This document shows, one piece after another, positions 51,801-58,650 of a stretch of 64,000 nt of DNA. Source of the DNA: Epiperipatus broadwayi (Eukaryota; Onychophora; Udeonychophora; Euonychophora; Peripatidae); the NCBI GenBank assembly GCA_028023455.1, contig JAQFVV010000205.1, forward strand, positions 1,347,353 to 1,411,352, in the 5' to 3' direction. Made by a program: the position numbers and the translations under genes. The notes beneath the pieces are model-generated. The model searched no databases and was not told the origin of the DNA. It saw only the letters and a program-made list of their open reading frames with translations. Numbering within the stretch: the stretch's first letter is position 1; each line of letters starts with the position of its first letter.

Positions 51801-54800
51801 TTGTTCTTCTCGTTAGATAGATGTAATATTCCTATCTGACGAGAGTCAATGTCTTATCTTAACCTAATTGTGCAGCTGTATTCGTATTACATTGAACACA
51901 TCGTTATATCAGATGGATTGAAGTTTGGTTTGACTGCGAACCTTTGGCCTAAGGTTAAACAAGGATTGAATATGTTCTTTTCAAATGCAAATCTATGTAC
52001 TCTATTCATACTCGACACTCTAAATAAAGATGCATTAAATTTAAATTGGGTATAGACGCTTGCATGGGTTCGTTACCGGTTGATTATGTTTTTGGTTTTC
52101 ATATTCGATCAAAATATATATAGACATTCGGTAAATACTGATACCTTATGGTGAGTATCTAAAATGTATTTATTCGGATGTCTTGTAAGTTATTGGTGTT
52201 AATGCAAGCATCTTATGGTGAATGCTATTAGGTTACTTATAAATTTCCCTCTGCAATTGACGGTGTCAATGATTTTGTATTTTGATCATTTATGTTTATT
52301 TTGAAATGTTTTTGACCGTGGAATCTATGTAACCGATCTATACTCAACATTTTTAAACAAATCTGTGCGAACTAATAATAGTATAAAATTTAAAATGTAA
52401 ATTAAAAATCTAAAATAAAAGTAAAAATAATGTTAAATGTTAAAGTAAACATATTAAAATAATAATGTTAAATCTTATTTATATATATATGCATAAATAA
52501 ATTTTTGTATGTTAATTACTGGCAGTGGCTTATTTTATTTATTTTTTAATATTGAAATATAATTAGATAAGATATTATATTATTAAATCTCTGCTACTCC
52601 CTGAGCTAGTGACTTGGGCTAACGACCGGAATCAAAATTTAAAAAAAAAAAAAAAAATTTTTTTTTTTTTTTGACTTACGTATCTGCCTACTTTATAAAT
52701 TTTTCTAGGTTCAAATGCCTAGATGTCTCCCTGTAGTGCAGATCACGTTAAGTCTTTCTCCGGATCGTTATAAGCACATATGTACGTTACAATATGTATA
52801 GTAAAAGTCCGGAGGGGGGTGTGTGTGTTGAATTTGTTTTGGAATGGGAGAAGTGTTGAATCTGAAAACACAAAAATACTGAAGAAGTTGAAAAGGGAAG
52901 CGCTCGTTGTTTCACTATATATTAAAGTGTAATCTAGAAACATTGATAAATTGCTTTAATCGCTCTAATGATATGGATTTAGAAGAAAAACCTTAATTAC
53001 ACAGTTCTATATTTGATGTAATAGCAGACAAAAATAAATTATGGTCATCAATTTGGGAGAATGAAAAATTGTAGATATACCAGTAGTTGATGTCTAAAAG
53101 CAGAAGTGCCTGGAATTTCCTGGTTACTGTTCTAGGGTGTCACTTGATAAATGTTTGAATGGAAGAAGACTCATGAAGAGACAATTGATTTGAAAAATGA
53201 ATTTGTACTTTACTATAAAGGCACAAAGTTTTTAAGCATGTGAAGAATATAATTTATTATAAAGAACAGATAGAAGAATATCTTGGAGATTGATAGTATA
53301 TTTAACAGAGTGCCAAGATTATTTATTCAGTTTAAAATAAGTCACATGCAAATAGGATGTACACACCAAGAAATTTTCATAAGATTGATAAAGGAGAACA
53401 TTTTTATATAGTGGCATAGGGTTTTTGATTAAACCAAATAACATTTTAAAATTATTGTTGGGGGAGAGAAGAGATGGTTAGTGCTAACATTGGAAGAATA
53501 ATCAAAATGCTATGGGCAAATTAAGTGAATGGAGACTGACTTGATAAAGAACATGGATTGTGAAATTTTCAGAATAAGATAAACTATAACAATTCTTTTC
53601 TTTTAATAAACTTCTAAAGTAGAAATGGGCTTGAAAGTATTGAATATAGCAGAATTTTGATTACATATTGATTATCGGAAAATATGTTTCAAAAATATAG
53701 CAATAGATTATGTGAAGATTCTTGTTAATGCAAAGTAAAAGAATCAAGCTATTATGAAGGACAGTATTAGCAATTAGTATTCCTAGTCTTCATAAACAGT
53801 CTTTGAAATTTGAAAATCATTTAAAAGCATTAATAGACTTTGGATATGATTTAGATTTGAATGAGATTAGTATAAGAATGTAACTGATATTCTGTTAAGA
53901 ATTACTACACACGTAGTTGATATAGAAAACCAGTAATTCATTGATAACTTTTCAACTAACAAATGTCCTACATTAAATAAAAAACAAAAACCACTGCACC
54001 ATGCTTGCTTTACATTTTAATATCTAATGAATCTTGAGCTTGATATTTATACAGAAATTAAGTGAGAAAGCTAGTAGTGTGTGTGCTTCCTGTTGGGGAC
54101 CGGTATTTAGGCAGCTAAACAATTATCCAAGAAGAGCTGATTAGCTGGTTATTTTATCGTAATGTCAAGGTTGGTAAGAGTAATTGTGTTAATGATTAGT
54201 TAACTTACACCTACACTAATAGTAATGTGTATCCATAAATTAAATGATTAATCCTTATTGTAAGTATATATTATTTTAGCTCTTTCAAATAGAATATGTC
54301 TTTGACACAGTGTAGTCTTGACTATTTCGTTGCTGTCAAAGTTAATAAGTTCTTAATTAATTATAGAGCCATCTTATTAATACATATTCACTTTAAATAT
54401 TTCAGTTGAATGCTTACTGAGTTGCTGTTTGACTTTTATTGACAATATTTTCGTTATTAGCAATATAAAATACCCCTTGTCTTCCCTTTTTACATACATT
54501 GTATTCAGAACAAACCAGCTTAATGTTATCAAGATTGAATAAATGACCACATTCGTTCTTATGATTCAAATAAAGGTACATATGCTGAATTTTCCATAAC
54601 CCGGGTGTACAAGTTTATTTTAACTCTTAGCAGTTCACTATAATATATATATAACTGAAAACCCTGATCTATTGCATTGAACAGCATATACATTTTGAGA
54701 GAATTCTATTGTTCCAATTTTATTGTTGGTAATATTAAGAATTTTTTTTAGAGTAGTAGATAATCTAAAGCCATTGTGGAAATCTTGATGGTAATTTTTT

Positions 54801-57800
54801 TAACATATATGTGCTAAAGTCCTGTAAATATTCATTGGAACATCTAAATTTGAATATTGTCCTTCATTATAAATTTAAAGCAATAAACCGTTCAATAATT
54901 TTTTTTAATTGAAATACTAATGGGACAGCTTGTGCAATTAAATAATATATTCTTATTAGCTCTAACAGAAACCAAATATAATGTTTATATTATACCAGAT
55001 TGAAAGTGCACTTGACTTTAAAGAATTAAAATAATATACACTTGTAATAAACATTAATCATGTGCTTTGTTAATAAACATTATTACTAGTAAGCTATTTA
55101 TTTCATATAAAGAAACAAAGTATATTAACAATTATTGTTACAATATATATATTTTCAGTAATTAGTTATTTGATTTTGGTTTATGAGATTTTTTTTTTGT
55201 AGCTAAAAGAAAATTCCTAACATTAGAAGAGCCTGTTGAAAATGATAATAATGAGAAACCAGACTTGGAACTGGATAAAATTGTAAGAACTATATTTCTT
55301 GTTTGAACTATATAACTATATACATACATATGTTAATTTCTCAGATCAAAGGAAGCTTGTATTAACTAAGAGATAAAATATTATAGCCGAATCATCAGGT
55401 GATAGCTGGTCATTGTTCGCTACTATATTAATGTTATTTATTTCATAATCTGAATGATCTTCATAAAGCTTTAATCATTAATAGGTATAGTTTTGCTTAT
55501 AACAATGGCAAATGTTTTGAATTCCCAACTATATTGATTTGTTTGATATTATATCATCTTAATACACTGAAATATTTACATTTTTTTTTGCAGGAAATAA
55601 TTATTTTTTTCAGTTTTATACTGTCACGAATCCTCAGTGGAAACTTGTGTTACAAATTATGCCAGTTTCAACATCTTCCTTTTCATGGTCAAATTCAAAA
55701 TTAAATTTGTTTTAAGGTTTGAAATAGAAAGTTTGAGAAAACATTTTCTATACCTTGTTACATGCTGAATACACTTCTATTTGAGAAAAAGTGTACATAG
55801 AGTGGGAAGTGTGGATGGTACAGTGTCAGAATTATTTATAAGGTCTATGCTGAAAATAGTGCAGTTAAAGATAATAAAATGTGAAATAGGATTGATGGAA
55901 TTTATAGAATATTTCAGGTGAAAATTATGAAATTAAAGATATTGTATTGAAAACATATAGATCAATGATGGCTAAGCAGAAAGTAAAAAGAGATAATTTT
56001 TTTCAAAGGTATTTGAATGATAATGGAAAAGATGGTTCAAAAGATTTTTTTATAGAATTGTCAGTTATTTTATTTGTAATTTTATATAAAGCAGAAACTT
56101 GGACATGAGGTATTTAGAAAGGTTGCAATATTTTGAAATACTGTACAGGTTTCCTGAGAAATGAAAGAAGGATAATGTGAAAAATATTGAAAAAAGTAGA
56201 GAAGGAAAATAAATTAAAGTAGCAAAATCAGGATTGGATTGGCATATGCTAAGAAGTAAAAAAGGCATAACAATATACATAAATATAGTTGAAAAAATAA
56301 TAATTTTGAAAAGTTAATAATTATTGGGATTTGAAAATAGAAGTTAGATAGAAAGTTGTTTTTGGAGAAGGTGATTTAGAATGATGTGCAAATTGATAAC
56401 TCACTAATGATATTTTGTTCTATTTTATATAATATTTTGCTTTACTTTCTAACTCTCTATATACATATTTGCAATACTAATAATTATAATAGCAAGTAAA
56501 TGATTGTTACTGCTAATTAAATATGTAACATTCAGGAATGTAAATACTTTACAGAACAATGATGTCCGAATACATTACTAGGAGAAATTCCAAGCAGATT
56601 CTAAAGAACCATTTTTAAATAAATTTGCATATATATCTTCTTTTATCAGACAAATTGGATTGGCATTTTTATACGAAAGGGTATTATATTTGCAAGATTA
56701 ATTAAATATAATTCTTTAGACTCGTATTTGCATTTTTTCCTAGTACCATATTCGAATAAGATTGTTCCATGAAGTATATATATTTGCAAATCTTCAATGT
56801 ACTTTATACAACTCTGACTCCAATCCTTGTAGATCGTTGAATGGAAAAATAATATCTATATGTGAATTTATATTAAAGTGGGATTCTTAAAATTAATCAA
56901 AGTATTAATATCAAATTAATTATAAAATAAAAAAATAATTGAATGGTTTTATAAGTTCTAGTTCCAAAAGAGACGAAACTGGACAGGATCCAAGAATTGT
57001 AATTCCTAAAATCTGTTTCTCTGTCACTATGTCAATCCAGGGCACGAACCCAATCAGTTATTTGCTATCAAAATCTTTTGGGGATATTTTTATTAACAAT
57101 AATTTGCCATCTATTAATAGTTTAGAAAGTTCACTTAAATAATTGTCATGCAAACATAGGCATACATTTTGATACTGACGGAATAAAATCATTTTTTATT
57201 CTCATATTAAATAAAGGACTTGAAATACTATAAATTTGTATGGCAATTCAATAATTATTTCAGTATTGACCTGAATTGTAAGAAAAGTGAATATTTTTTA
57301 TGTGTTGAGAGAATTGGACAATGCGGTAGTTTGACATTATTTTCAAACACCAAATTTAACTTGAAAATATTATAGGTTAATTTCTGAATTGTACAAATCT
57401 TTGTCACATTTTTTTAAAATAGCGGGTTGATTATTCTAGATAAATTGACTCATTATTCCAAATTAATAAAAAAAAATTTGTAAAATAAAAATTCTACATG
57501 CACATACATTATATACAAACTGATGAATGCATCTAAAAGCTTTGAATTTTTTTTTTTTTGGCAGGGAGTGAATTATAAAAACTTTCATCCGGTGTGTTTT
57601 TGTAAACTCAAAGGTTTAAAAGCTGAAACTCCATCTCAAACAAATACATCGAAGTATTGTCAGGCCATTGATACAATCGATAATAAAGTAAGTTACTTGT
57701 ACAGTTTTTCTGTATTAATTTTTTTTTTATTAATTGTATTTATAATTTGGCTTGAAAATTGTTTGATAGATTTTTTTAAATTTATTATTAAATATATGTA

Positions 57801-58000
57801 TGATTTTTAATTTGTTTCCAACTTCACATGCAATAAGTTTTATTATTGTGTTTTAGTTAATTGGATGTTGTAATATAGTGACAGATGACTTATTAGTCAG
57901 ACCTAGTATTAAAATCCCTTTTATGGCTGTGTGTGCATTTCATCATAAACAATTAGAAGCTCACCAATGTTGTCCAGTTTGTGGACATTTTTGTACCCAG
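14607..58000 (+). CDS. EHMT: Histone H3K9 methyltransferase EHMT (G9a/GLP family), N-terminal and Cys-rich part, eight exons
   Basis: G9a/GLP enzymes mono- and dimethylate histone H3 lysine 9 in the nucleus and repress transcription. Visible exons are 14607-15862, 41112-41232, 41676-41723, 44357-44419, 46745-46819, 55203-55282, 57565-57687 and 57857-58000. All have AG/GT borders and their phases join without a break. The diagnostic part is the last two exons: a cysteine-rich region ending VCAFHHKQLEAHQCCPVCGH, the pattern that precedes the ankyrin repeats of EHMT1/2 (VC..H, HQCCP.CG.FC). Upstream are an ARKS site like the H3-mimic automethylation site of G9a, an acidic run, and basic stretches. 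Ankyrin repeats, pre-SET and SET must lie past 64000, and the start codon exon is also missing. The introns are swollen with mobile elements. The family call is secure; whether the organism has one or two paralogues cannot be told. Confidence 0.88.
15863..17239. other. Start of the 25-kb intron; A+T-rich, no feature recognised
   Basis: The donor GTAAGC lies at 15863. A TA microsatellite follows at about 15934-15949. No reading frame or known repeat was recognised to 17239. Confidence 0.5.
17240..17425. repeat. Imperfect foldback hairpin
   Basis: The left arm (TTTAAATTGTGATCTTACAA, then CTTCTTTTTGTTTCAT) pairs with the right arm (GAAACAAAAGGAAGCCTGTA, then AGATTATAATTTAAA); an inner pair (ATAGACTTTCAAAAAAGAAA against its mirror at about 17348-17365) continues the stem. 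Mismatches are frequent, so it is old. Confidence 0.6.
17426..18269. other. Intron sequence without recognised features
   Basis: Contains a short direct repeat near 18160-18200 (TAGACTTTTAAGACCTTTAT twice). Open frames here are leucine-rich and A/T-driven, so I do not call them. Confidence 0.4.
18270..19380. repeat. Three diverged copies of a dispersed repeat, one with a hammerhead relic
   Basis: Segments near 18280-18370, 18660-18750 and 19290-19380 share CATGACCTC, then a TTCATTTTA/TTCACTTTATTCTA word and a AG.GCATC/AGCCATC word, then GAGTAATCA in the first two. On the reverse strand at 18385-18430 the first copy carries a decayed family-1 hammerhead (CTCCACTG, AAAAGCC, AAAAACTAG, GTCTGG). 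The arrangement suggests several tandem or successive insertions of one family. Confidence 0.45.
19363..19641 (-). CDS. Unrecognised 92-codon frame, reverse strand
   Basis: The frame starts with ATG and has a mixed composition (Cys, His, Arg, Thr rich; segments GCRCHFKRHKKC and WRHRGGITDSGTKEPG) that looks less A/T-driven than neighbouring frames. I recognise no domain. Its C-terminal end overlaps the border of a dispersed repeat, so it may be a decayed fragment of a mobile-element protein. Chance is not excluded. Confidence 0.2.
   Translation of the reverse strand: MITIGCRCHFKRHKKCTVIVTWRHRGGITDSGTKEPGTEPQSTLSIQLERQMIDQATNHLIIKSYCHSVLEPSTVILNHHGQFKATYQVNTD
20255..20370 (+). repeat. tRNA-derived SINE, copy 1
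   Basis: A G+C-rich head with TTGGTGGTCGAGAGGGCAGC (A-box-like) and GGGTTTGTGTCCCGACC (T-arm, B-box-like) is followed by CTATGACACTTAAAAAAA and A-rich sequence. The same sequence recurs at 27863-27975. The anticodon-arm equivalent is a perfect stem ACTGCC/GGCAGT with an oversized loop. The A tail and copy number identify a short interspersed element, not a functional tRNA. Confidence 0.8.
20371..21938. other. Intron sequence without recognised features
   Basis: A+T-rich, with an A run at 20406-20420 and a G run at about 21565-21574. No coding or repeat signature was recognised. Confidence 0.4.
21939..22156. repeat. Foldback element whose loop holds a hammerhead-like core
   Basis: The arms (about 84 bp: ATCATATATATTGCTTATAA at the left end, its reverse complement at the right end) are nearly perfect. 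The unpaired centre (about 22023-22075) contains CTGATGA (22050-22056), a five-pair stem GACTG/CAGTC with loop CTGGA, and GAAA (22073-22076). A related, more decayed element is at 42657-42871. Sequences of this type occur at the ends of Penelope-like elements. Confidence 0.8.
22050..22076 (+). ncRNA. Hammerhead-like core, family 3, stem III not evident
   Basis: CTGATGA, one spare A, stem II GACTG/CAGTC (22058-22062 with 22068-22072) and GAAA follow in the correct order. I cannot form convincing stems I and III from the flanks, because the GAAA runs directly into the hairpin arm. It is best taken as a relic or a structural remnant of a Penelope-type ribozyme. Confidence 0.4.
22157..23385. other. 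Intron sequence without recognised features
   Basis: No gene or known repeat was recognised. Confidence 0.4.
23386..23765 (+). repeat. Direct duplication, left copy (about 380 bp)
   Basis: It matches 25776-26165 nearly base for base from a TATATATATA tract through GTCACATGAGCAA, AAATTTCACTGATTGACAAA and AAACCTATTACAGCAGTATT to TATAATCTCAAAAATAGA. The right copy carries a few extra bases (AGTAAGCACTTGAG). The ends lack the TG..CA of typical long terminal repeats. Confidence 0.85.
23766..25775. mobile_element. 2.0-kb segment between direct duplicates, probable mobile-element remnant
   Basis: The segment is bounded by the two duplicates. It begins with an atypically G+C-rich stretch (about 23945-24180) that contains AACCCGGGCGCCAGTTAATT; on the reverse strand this reads TGGCGCCCGGGTTTAATCC, a TGGCGCC-type tRNA-primer-site-like sequence. 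The remainder (24200-25775) is A+T-rich without a reading frame. An LTR-retroelement remnant on the reverse strand is one possibility; I see no gag or pol. Confidence 0.35.
25776..26165 (+). repeat. Direct duplication, right copy
   Basis: It is the partner of 23386-23765. Divergence is modest (scattered substitutions and short indels), so the duplication is not recent. Confidence 0.85.
26166..27384. other. Intron sequence without recognised features
   Basis: A+T-rich; no frame or repeat family was recognised. Confidence 0.4.
27385..27550 (+). pseudogene. mariner-like transposase fragment, N-terminal HTH
   Basis: Across frame changes the translation gives ANNKFCYKLKK, KTTETFEMI and NIFKWFARFC, the typical order of the N-terminal helix-turn-helix of mariner transposases (R.NIKF..KLGKTATETFEM, then VF.W..RF). 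The same domain is better preserved at 47651-47860. Stops and a frameshift make it inert. Confidence 0.55.
27863..27975 (+). repeat. tRNA-derived SINE, copy 2
   Basis: It is collinear with the SINE at 20255-20370, from TTGTATTGGTGGTCGAGAGA to GCTATGACACTTAAAAAAAA, with GGGTTCGCGTCCCAGCC in the B-box position, closer to a canonical T-arm than copy 1. It ends in a run of about 15 A. Confidence 0.8.
29033..29479 (+). pseudogene. LINE apurinic-type endonuclease domain, inactivated
   Basis: A 148-codon frame covers the second half of the exonuclease-endonuclease-phosphatase fold that nicks target DNA for RTE elements. Related host-annotated proteins are often called craniofacial development protein 2-like. 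DRNDRG (40-45) and TNRKYIFQD (81-89) are typical. Two active-site segments are changed: the usual E-I-D-Y-I reads ELAYI (75-79), losing the Asp, and the usual SDHRL reads SDRRL (100-104), losing the catalytic His. The frame opens inside the domain; upstream codons to about 28714 are in other frames. Confidence 0.8.
31048..31055 (+). repeat. Left target-site duplicate of the palindromic element
   Basis: CTCAATAT before the element corresponds to CTTAGTAT after it (39368-39375), six of eight positions equal. The uninterrupted LINE at 62427-62434 reads CTTGATAC at this place once, which supports an 8-bp duplication. Confidence 0.65.
31083..31400 (+). promoter_or_regulatory. Array of five CTCF-like motifs, left end
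   Basis: Motif cores: CCACCAGAGGCGCTAG (31083-31098), AAAGGTGGCGCTGTTC (31163-31178), CTTGGTGGCGCTGGTC (31233-31248), CTAGGTGGCGCTGATT (31304-31319) and a mutated TACGTGCCGCTGTTTC (31382-31397). Spacing is 70-78 bp. AGGTGGCGC is the known core of the insect CTCF site, and CCACCAG(A/G)GGCGC is close to the vertebrate one. They may be binding sites for CTCF or for the element's own transposase. Confidence 0.6.
32539..32880 (-). other. Mirrored open frame in the left arm (probably not a gene)
   Basis: A 113-codon reverse-strand frame has a counterpart at 37575-37844 in the other arm. The copies part where the left arm reads ATGGAGCCACGG and the right ATGGACGG, a four-base difference that shifts the frame, so the protein is not conserved between arms. 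Near codon 70 (about 32665-32690) lies TATATATAAGATGG followed by a GGTAAGT donor-like site, which could be a promoter and first-exon relic. Confidence 0.3.
32771..34814. repeat. Two tandem copies of a 1-kb unit in the left arm
   Basis: 32771-33740 and 33743-34814 both run from ACATTAAATGAACACTAGTT to TTAATGATAAAATCTTTTGT. The second copy has about 100 bp (near 33905-34010, with ACGAATACTTTAATAAG) that the first lacks. The right arm has the mirror pair at about 35715-36792 and 36793-37690, with the same extra block in its inner copy, so the tandem duplication preceded the arm doubling or was copied between arms. Confidence 0.85.
35110..35410. repeat. Short tandem repeats at the centre of the palindrome
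   Basis: The word AAATTATCCATCCACATA followed by GAATAGAATACAAATATAAA occurs three times before the centre. Its reverse complement (TTTATATTTGTATTATATTC, then ATGTGGATGGAT) occurs twice after it. The turning point is GAATTGAATTAGTCAATTC near 35232-35250. Confidence 0.8.
35715..37690. repeat. Two tandem copies of the 1-kb unit in the right arm
   Basis: This is the mirror of 32771-34814. The outer copy has lost about 50 bp near 37038 (CAACTATGCCATAAGCCGCC joins sequences that are apart in the other copies). Confidence 0.8.
39024..39345 (-). promoter_or_regulatory. Array of five CTCF-like motifs, right end
   Basis: It is the mirror of the left array, and here all five cores are intact. Reverse complements of GGTGGCGCTG or a close variant (CAGCGCCACC) lie at about 39030-39039, 39109-39118, 39178-39187, 39248-39257 and 39326-39335; the first reads CAGCGCCACG and the last CAGCGCCTCT. 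The first site shows what the damaged fifth site of the left end used to be. Confidence 0.6.
39368..39838 (+). mobile_element. RTE-type LINE, 3' part of the split copy
   Basis: It continues the LINE interrupted at 31055: KRKIC/LKRKVFNK-like, TYGSETW (about 39446-39466), then the 3' terminal region to a GATAATGATGA end near 39836. Strand and order match the 5' part, so both belong to one insertion. Confidence 0.85.
40096..40487. mobile_element. Complete non-autonomous hAT element (392 bp)
   Basis: The ends CAGGGGTCCCCAACC and GGTTGGGGACCCCTG are exact inverted repeats of 15 bp, the signature of hAT elements of the Tip100/Zaphod kind. They are flanked by a perfect 8-bp duplicate TCCTAATA (40088-40095 and 40488-40495). 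The interior is A+T-rich with G+C-rich subterminal parts and no transposase frame. Confidence 0.95.
41112..41232 (+). CDS. EHMT: EHMT exon (linker)
   Basis: The acceptor AAAG at 41108-41111 joins in phase 0 to the Glu that ends the large exon; the donor is GTAAGT at 41233. It encodes TDAFSDENLKHFPSKVEV and a further acidic/polar stretch ending in Met plus one base of the next codon. No domain is known; the placement rests on phase, splice signals and composition. Confidence 0.75.
41676..41723 (+). CDS. EHMT: EHMT exon (48 bp, linker)
   Basis: Bounded by TTATAG and GTACAT, it completes the split codon to Asp and reads VEVKDQEITEEALAQ before leaving one base. The phase matches both neighbours, and the length is a multiple of three, so it could be alternatively skipped. 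Confidence 0.7.
42657..42871. repeat. Foldback element related to 21939-22156
   Basis: The arms of about 58 bp (CAATGCAAAAATTGTTTCTG at the left; its mirror at the right) enclose an A+T-rich loop. Arm-inner words (GACTGCTGACCAATC on the reverse strand, TGTAAGAAAAGAAATAAA) match the hammerhead-like element at 22050-22100, with the core decayed. Confidence 0.7.
43440..43760 (+). pseudogene. Possible LINE 3'-terminal coding remnant
   Basis: KRKGNWIGLVFRGESIIIRD (about 43591-43650) resembles the segment near the C-terminus of some LINE reverse transcriptases in which a hydrophobic, basic stretch (GNWIGH.LRG..L) follows the RT domain. The surrounding frame is broken. This is a weak call from a short match. 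Confidence 0.3.
44357..44419 (+). CDS. EHMT: EHMT exon (63 bp, linker)
   Basis: After TTTCAG the split codon becomes Glu, then KYSEEDIVSEDKRLAMKRKG, leaving one base before GTATGG. The KRKGG-like basic end next to acidic residues suits a nuclear linker. Phase and lengths fit; 63 bp is divisible by three. Confidence 0.75.
44556..44935 (+). pseudogene. hAT transposase 5' fragment (BED-type zinc finger start)
   Basis: The left end CAGGGGTGGGCAAA is a hAT terminal repeat. A frame from ATG at 44784 reads, after an in-frame stop at its sixth codon, CRINNEEWTNEYFFGN and then AVCLLCHEK. This is the start of the BED zinc finger of Charlie-type hAT transposases (EW...YFF, then VCL.C). The element breaks off soon afterward, with no right terminal repeat, so only a 5' fragment remains. 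Confidence 0.7.
45367..45915. mobile_element. Short foldback derivative of the Penelope pair
   Basis: Both arms match the terminal repeats of 11050-13175, including the tRNA-like stretches, TTGCTAAC..ATGATACCAG on the left and GTTGATTAGAACACAGTACT with GTCACTGGTCAAGCC on the right. The coding interior is absent. It looks like an internally deleted copy, or a direct inverted dimer of the terminal repeat alone. Confidence 0.65.
46745..46819 (+). CDS. EHMT: EHMT exon (75 bp, linker)
   Basis: TTTCAG precedes the exon; the split codon gives Glu, then FDDAASVGSNATIITDSEYN SSRS and one base before GTAACT. Composition (Ser, Asp, Thr) matches the neighbouring linker exons; 75 bp is divisible by three, so skipping would keep the frame. 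Confidence 0.75.
47651..47860 (+). pseudogene. mariner-like transposase N-terminal fragment
   Basis: From ATG 47651 the frame reads MTTMEQYANIKFWFKLDKTA, then IEMFKMIHTAYGSEATSHMT and VFK, a stop, and FARFCHNREEVEDD. This is the first helix-turn-helix of mariner transposases with its usual spacing to the RF..GR..VEDD segment. Only the stop replacing the usual Trp region breaks it. The catalytic DDD/DDE part is absent. Confidence 0.75.
47861..50933. other. Intron sequence without recognised features
   Basis: A+T-rich DNA. Frames at 48566-48796 and 50342-50617 (reverse) are hydrophobic, A/T-driven and match nothing I know. Confidence 0.4.
50934..51420. repeat. Segment with 12-bp inverted ends GGTCAGATAGGA
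   Basis: GGTCAGATAGGA (about 50935-50946) and TCCTATCTGACC (about 51409-51420) are exact reverse complements. The same word recurs in a hairpin at about 51815-51846 (CTCGTTAGATAG against CTATCTGACGAG). The interior is less A+T-rich than its surroundings. A small DNA transposon is likely, but no target duplicate could be fixed. Confidence 0.45.
51421..53019. other. Intron sequence with a G+C-richer patch and an A/T homopolymer palindrome
   Basis: 51690-51800 is CpG-containing (CGCTACGGGCAGAATCGC, ATGCGATCGTAAGTCGGC) without a recognised function. 52641-52672 is a run of about 17 A followed by about 15 T. A possible 66-codon reverse frame at 52743-52943 is not convincing. Confidence 0.4.
53020..53900 (+). 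mobile_element. RTE-type LINE, 5' (endonuclease) part, heavily decayed
   Basis: It starts with AGCAGACAAAAATAAATTAT, the same 5' end as the copy at 28570, and follows that copy through the words around TACTATAAAGGCACAAA (about 53211), TTTATTCAGTTTAAAATAAG and the endonuclease end (TTAGATTTGAATGAGATTA, about 53851). Every reading frame is broken. No reverse transcriptase part follows. Confidence 0.7.
54410..54620 (-). pseudogene. Penelope-like GIY-YIG tail fragment
   Basis: The reverse strand reads YLNHKNECGHLFNLDNIKLV, then CSEYNVCKKG and VFYIANNENIVNK. These align segment by segment with the fragment at 13626-14036 (FLEHEKQAGHVFEPGNPKIV, CSEANDCKRK, AYFIISDNNSINR). It is thus the C-terminal half of the endonuclease domain of the same or a sister family. 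The nuclease core is missing. Confidence 0.7.
54621..55202. other. Intron sequence before the next EHMT exon
   Basis: A+T-rich; ends in a polypyrimidine tract and TTGTAG acceptor. Nothing else was recognised. Confidence 0.45.
55203..55282 (+). CDS. EHMT: EHMT exon (80 bp, linker)
   Basis: The acceptor TTTTTTTTGTAG is followed by a split codon giving Ala, then KRKFLTLEEPVENDNNEKPD and LELDKI, ending in phase 0 before GTAAGA. The KRK start may be part of a nuclear localisation signal. Phase agrees with the exon before and the Cys-rich exon after. Confidence 0.8.
56060..56280 (+). pseudogene. Possible LINE 3' remnant
   Basis: AETWT near 56091-56105 followed by YLERLQYFEILY (about 56110-56145) resembles the Y..E.WTL....RL..FE segment after the reverse transcriptase of LINEs (compare TYGSETWTLNRRAIQRLQ at 62497-62550). 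It belongs to a different family from the RTE copies. The frame is broken on both sides. Confidence 0.3.
57565..57687 (+). CDS. EHMT: EHMT exon, start of the cysteine-rich region
   Basis: The acceptor TTTTTGGCAG leads in phase 0 to GVNYKNFHPVCFCKLKGLKA. It continues with a Cys at KYCQAIDTIDNK before GTAAGT. In vertebrate EHMT1/2 the matching segment is the LCSC stretch after the acidic region, followed by a C.A.ESVD segment. C.C (FHPVCFC) and C.AIDTID correspond. The region binds zinc and lies next to the ankyrin repeats that read H3K9me1/2. Confidence 0.88.
57857..58000 (+). CDS. EHMT: EHMT exon, second part of the cysteine-rich region
   Basis: TTTTAG precedes phase-0 codons LIGCCNIVTDDLLVRPSIKI, then PFMAVCAFHHKQLEAHQCCP and VCGHFCTQ before GTAAGA. 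The order C, MRP-like VRPS, VC..H, HQCCP.CG.FC is distinctive for G9a/GLP. The remaining Cys/His ligands (F.C..., H.FH..C, CPHCG in relatives) must be in the next exon, which is not in the window. Confidence 0.92.
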
Positions 58001-58275
58001 GTAAGAGCATTAAATTGTTTTAAATATATCATTAAACATGTTTCAGTTGAAATTAAAATTGAGTTATATAATAGTTTTTAAAAATAGTTTTTTATTGTTG
58101 GTTCATTTTAAACTTTGTGAGAGAATTTACAATTTCATAATAATAAATCAGAACAAGACACATAACTTAATTGAATAAGTATGATGAACTTGCCTGCACT
58201 GTAATTTATTATTTAAGGAATGAATCTTATTTAGAAGATATCTTTAATTTTCAGTTAATAATGAAAAATTAATTG

Positions 58276-58588
58276 TTACATTTTTATTTACAACTGTCAA
58301 ATTCACTCCACTCACAACTTTGACACCATCCAACTCAGATAAATACAATAATGATTATTAGTAATCATTTACTAAACTAGAGATTATCTCTAGCACATAT
58401 ATGAATTAAAAAAAATCTAAAAAAATCAGATATATTAATTTTTAATTGAGATTTAAAGTTTATATCTGTGCTAGAGATAATATCTAGTTTAGTAAATGAT
58501 TAGTAATAATCGTTATTGTATTTATCTGAGGTGGATGGTGTCAAAGTTGTGAGTGGAATGAGTTTGACAGTTGTAAATAAAAATGTAA
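58276..58588. repeat. Foldback element, 313-bp near-perfect hairpin
   Basis: The left end TTACATTTTTATTTACAACT and right end pair along about 150 bp each side, through GACACCATCCA and TAGTAATCATTTACTAAACT, to an A-rich loop near 58432. Only a handful of mismatches are seen (for example CCATCCAACTC against GAGGTGGATGG). No coding content; it lies 63 bp before a hammerhead-like motif. Confidence 0.9.
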
Positions 58589-58650
58589 TAATTTACTGTA
58601 GATAATATACTCTTCATATAATATAAATATGTATGAGAGATAGTGACCTA

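Noticed and set aside
52641-52672. A17T15 palindrome as a regulatory element
   Set aside because: Simple homopolymer junction; common in A+T-rich DNA and prone to sequencing error.
56939-57142. 67-codon frame as a further EHMT exon
   Set aside because: It has no acceptor/donor pair in a phase compatible with the exons at 55203 and 57565, which already join in phase 0.
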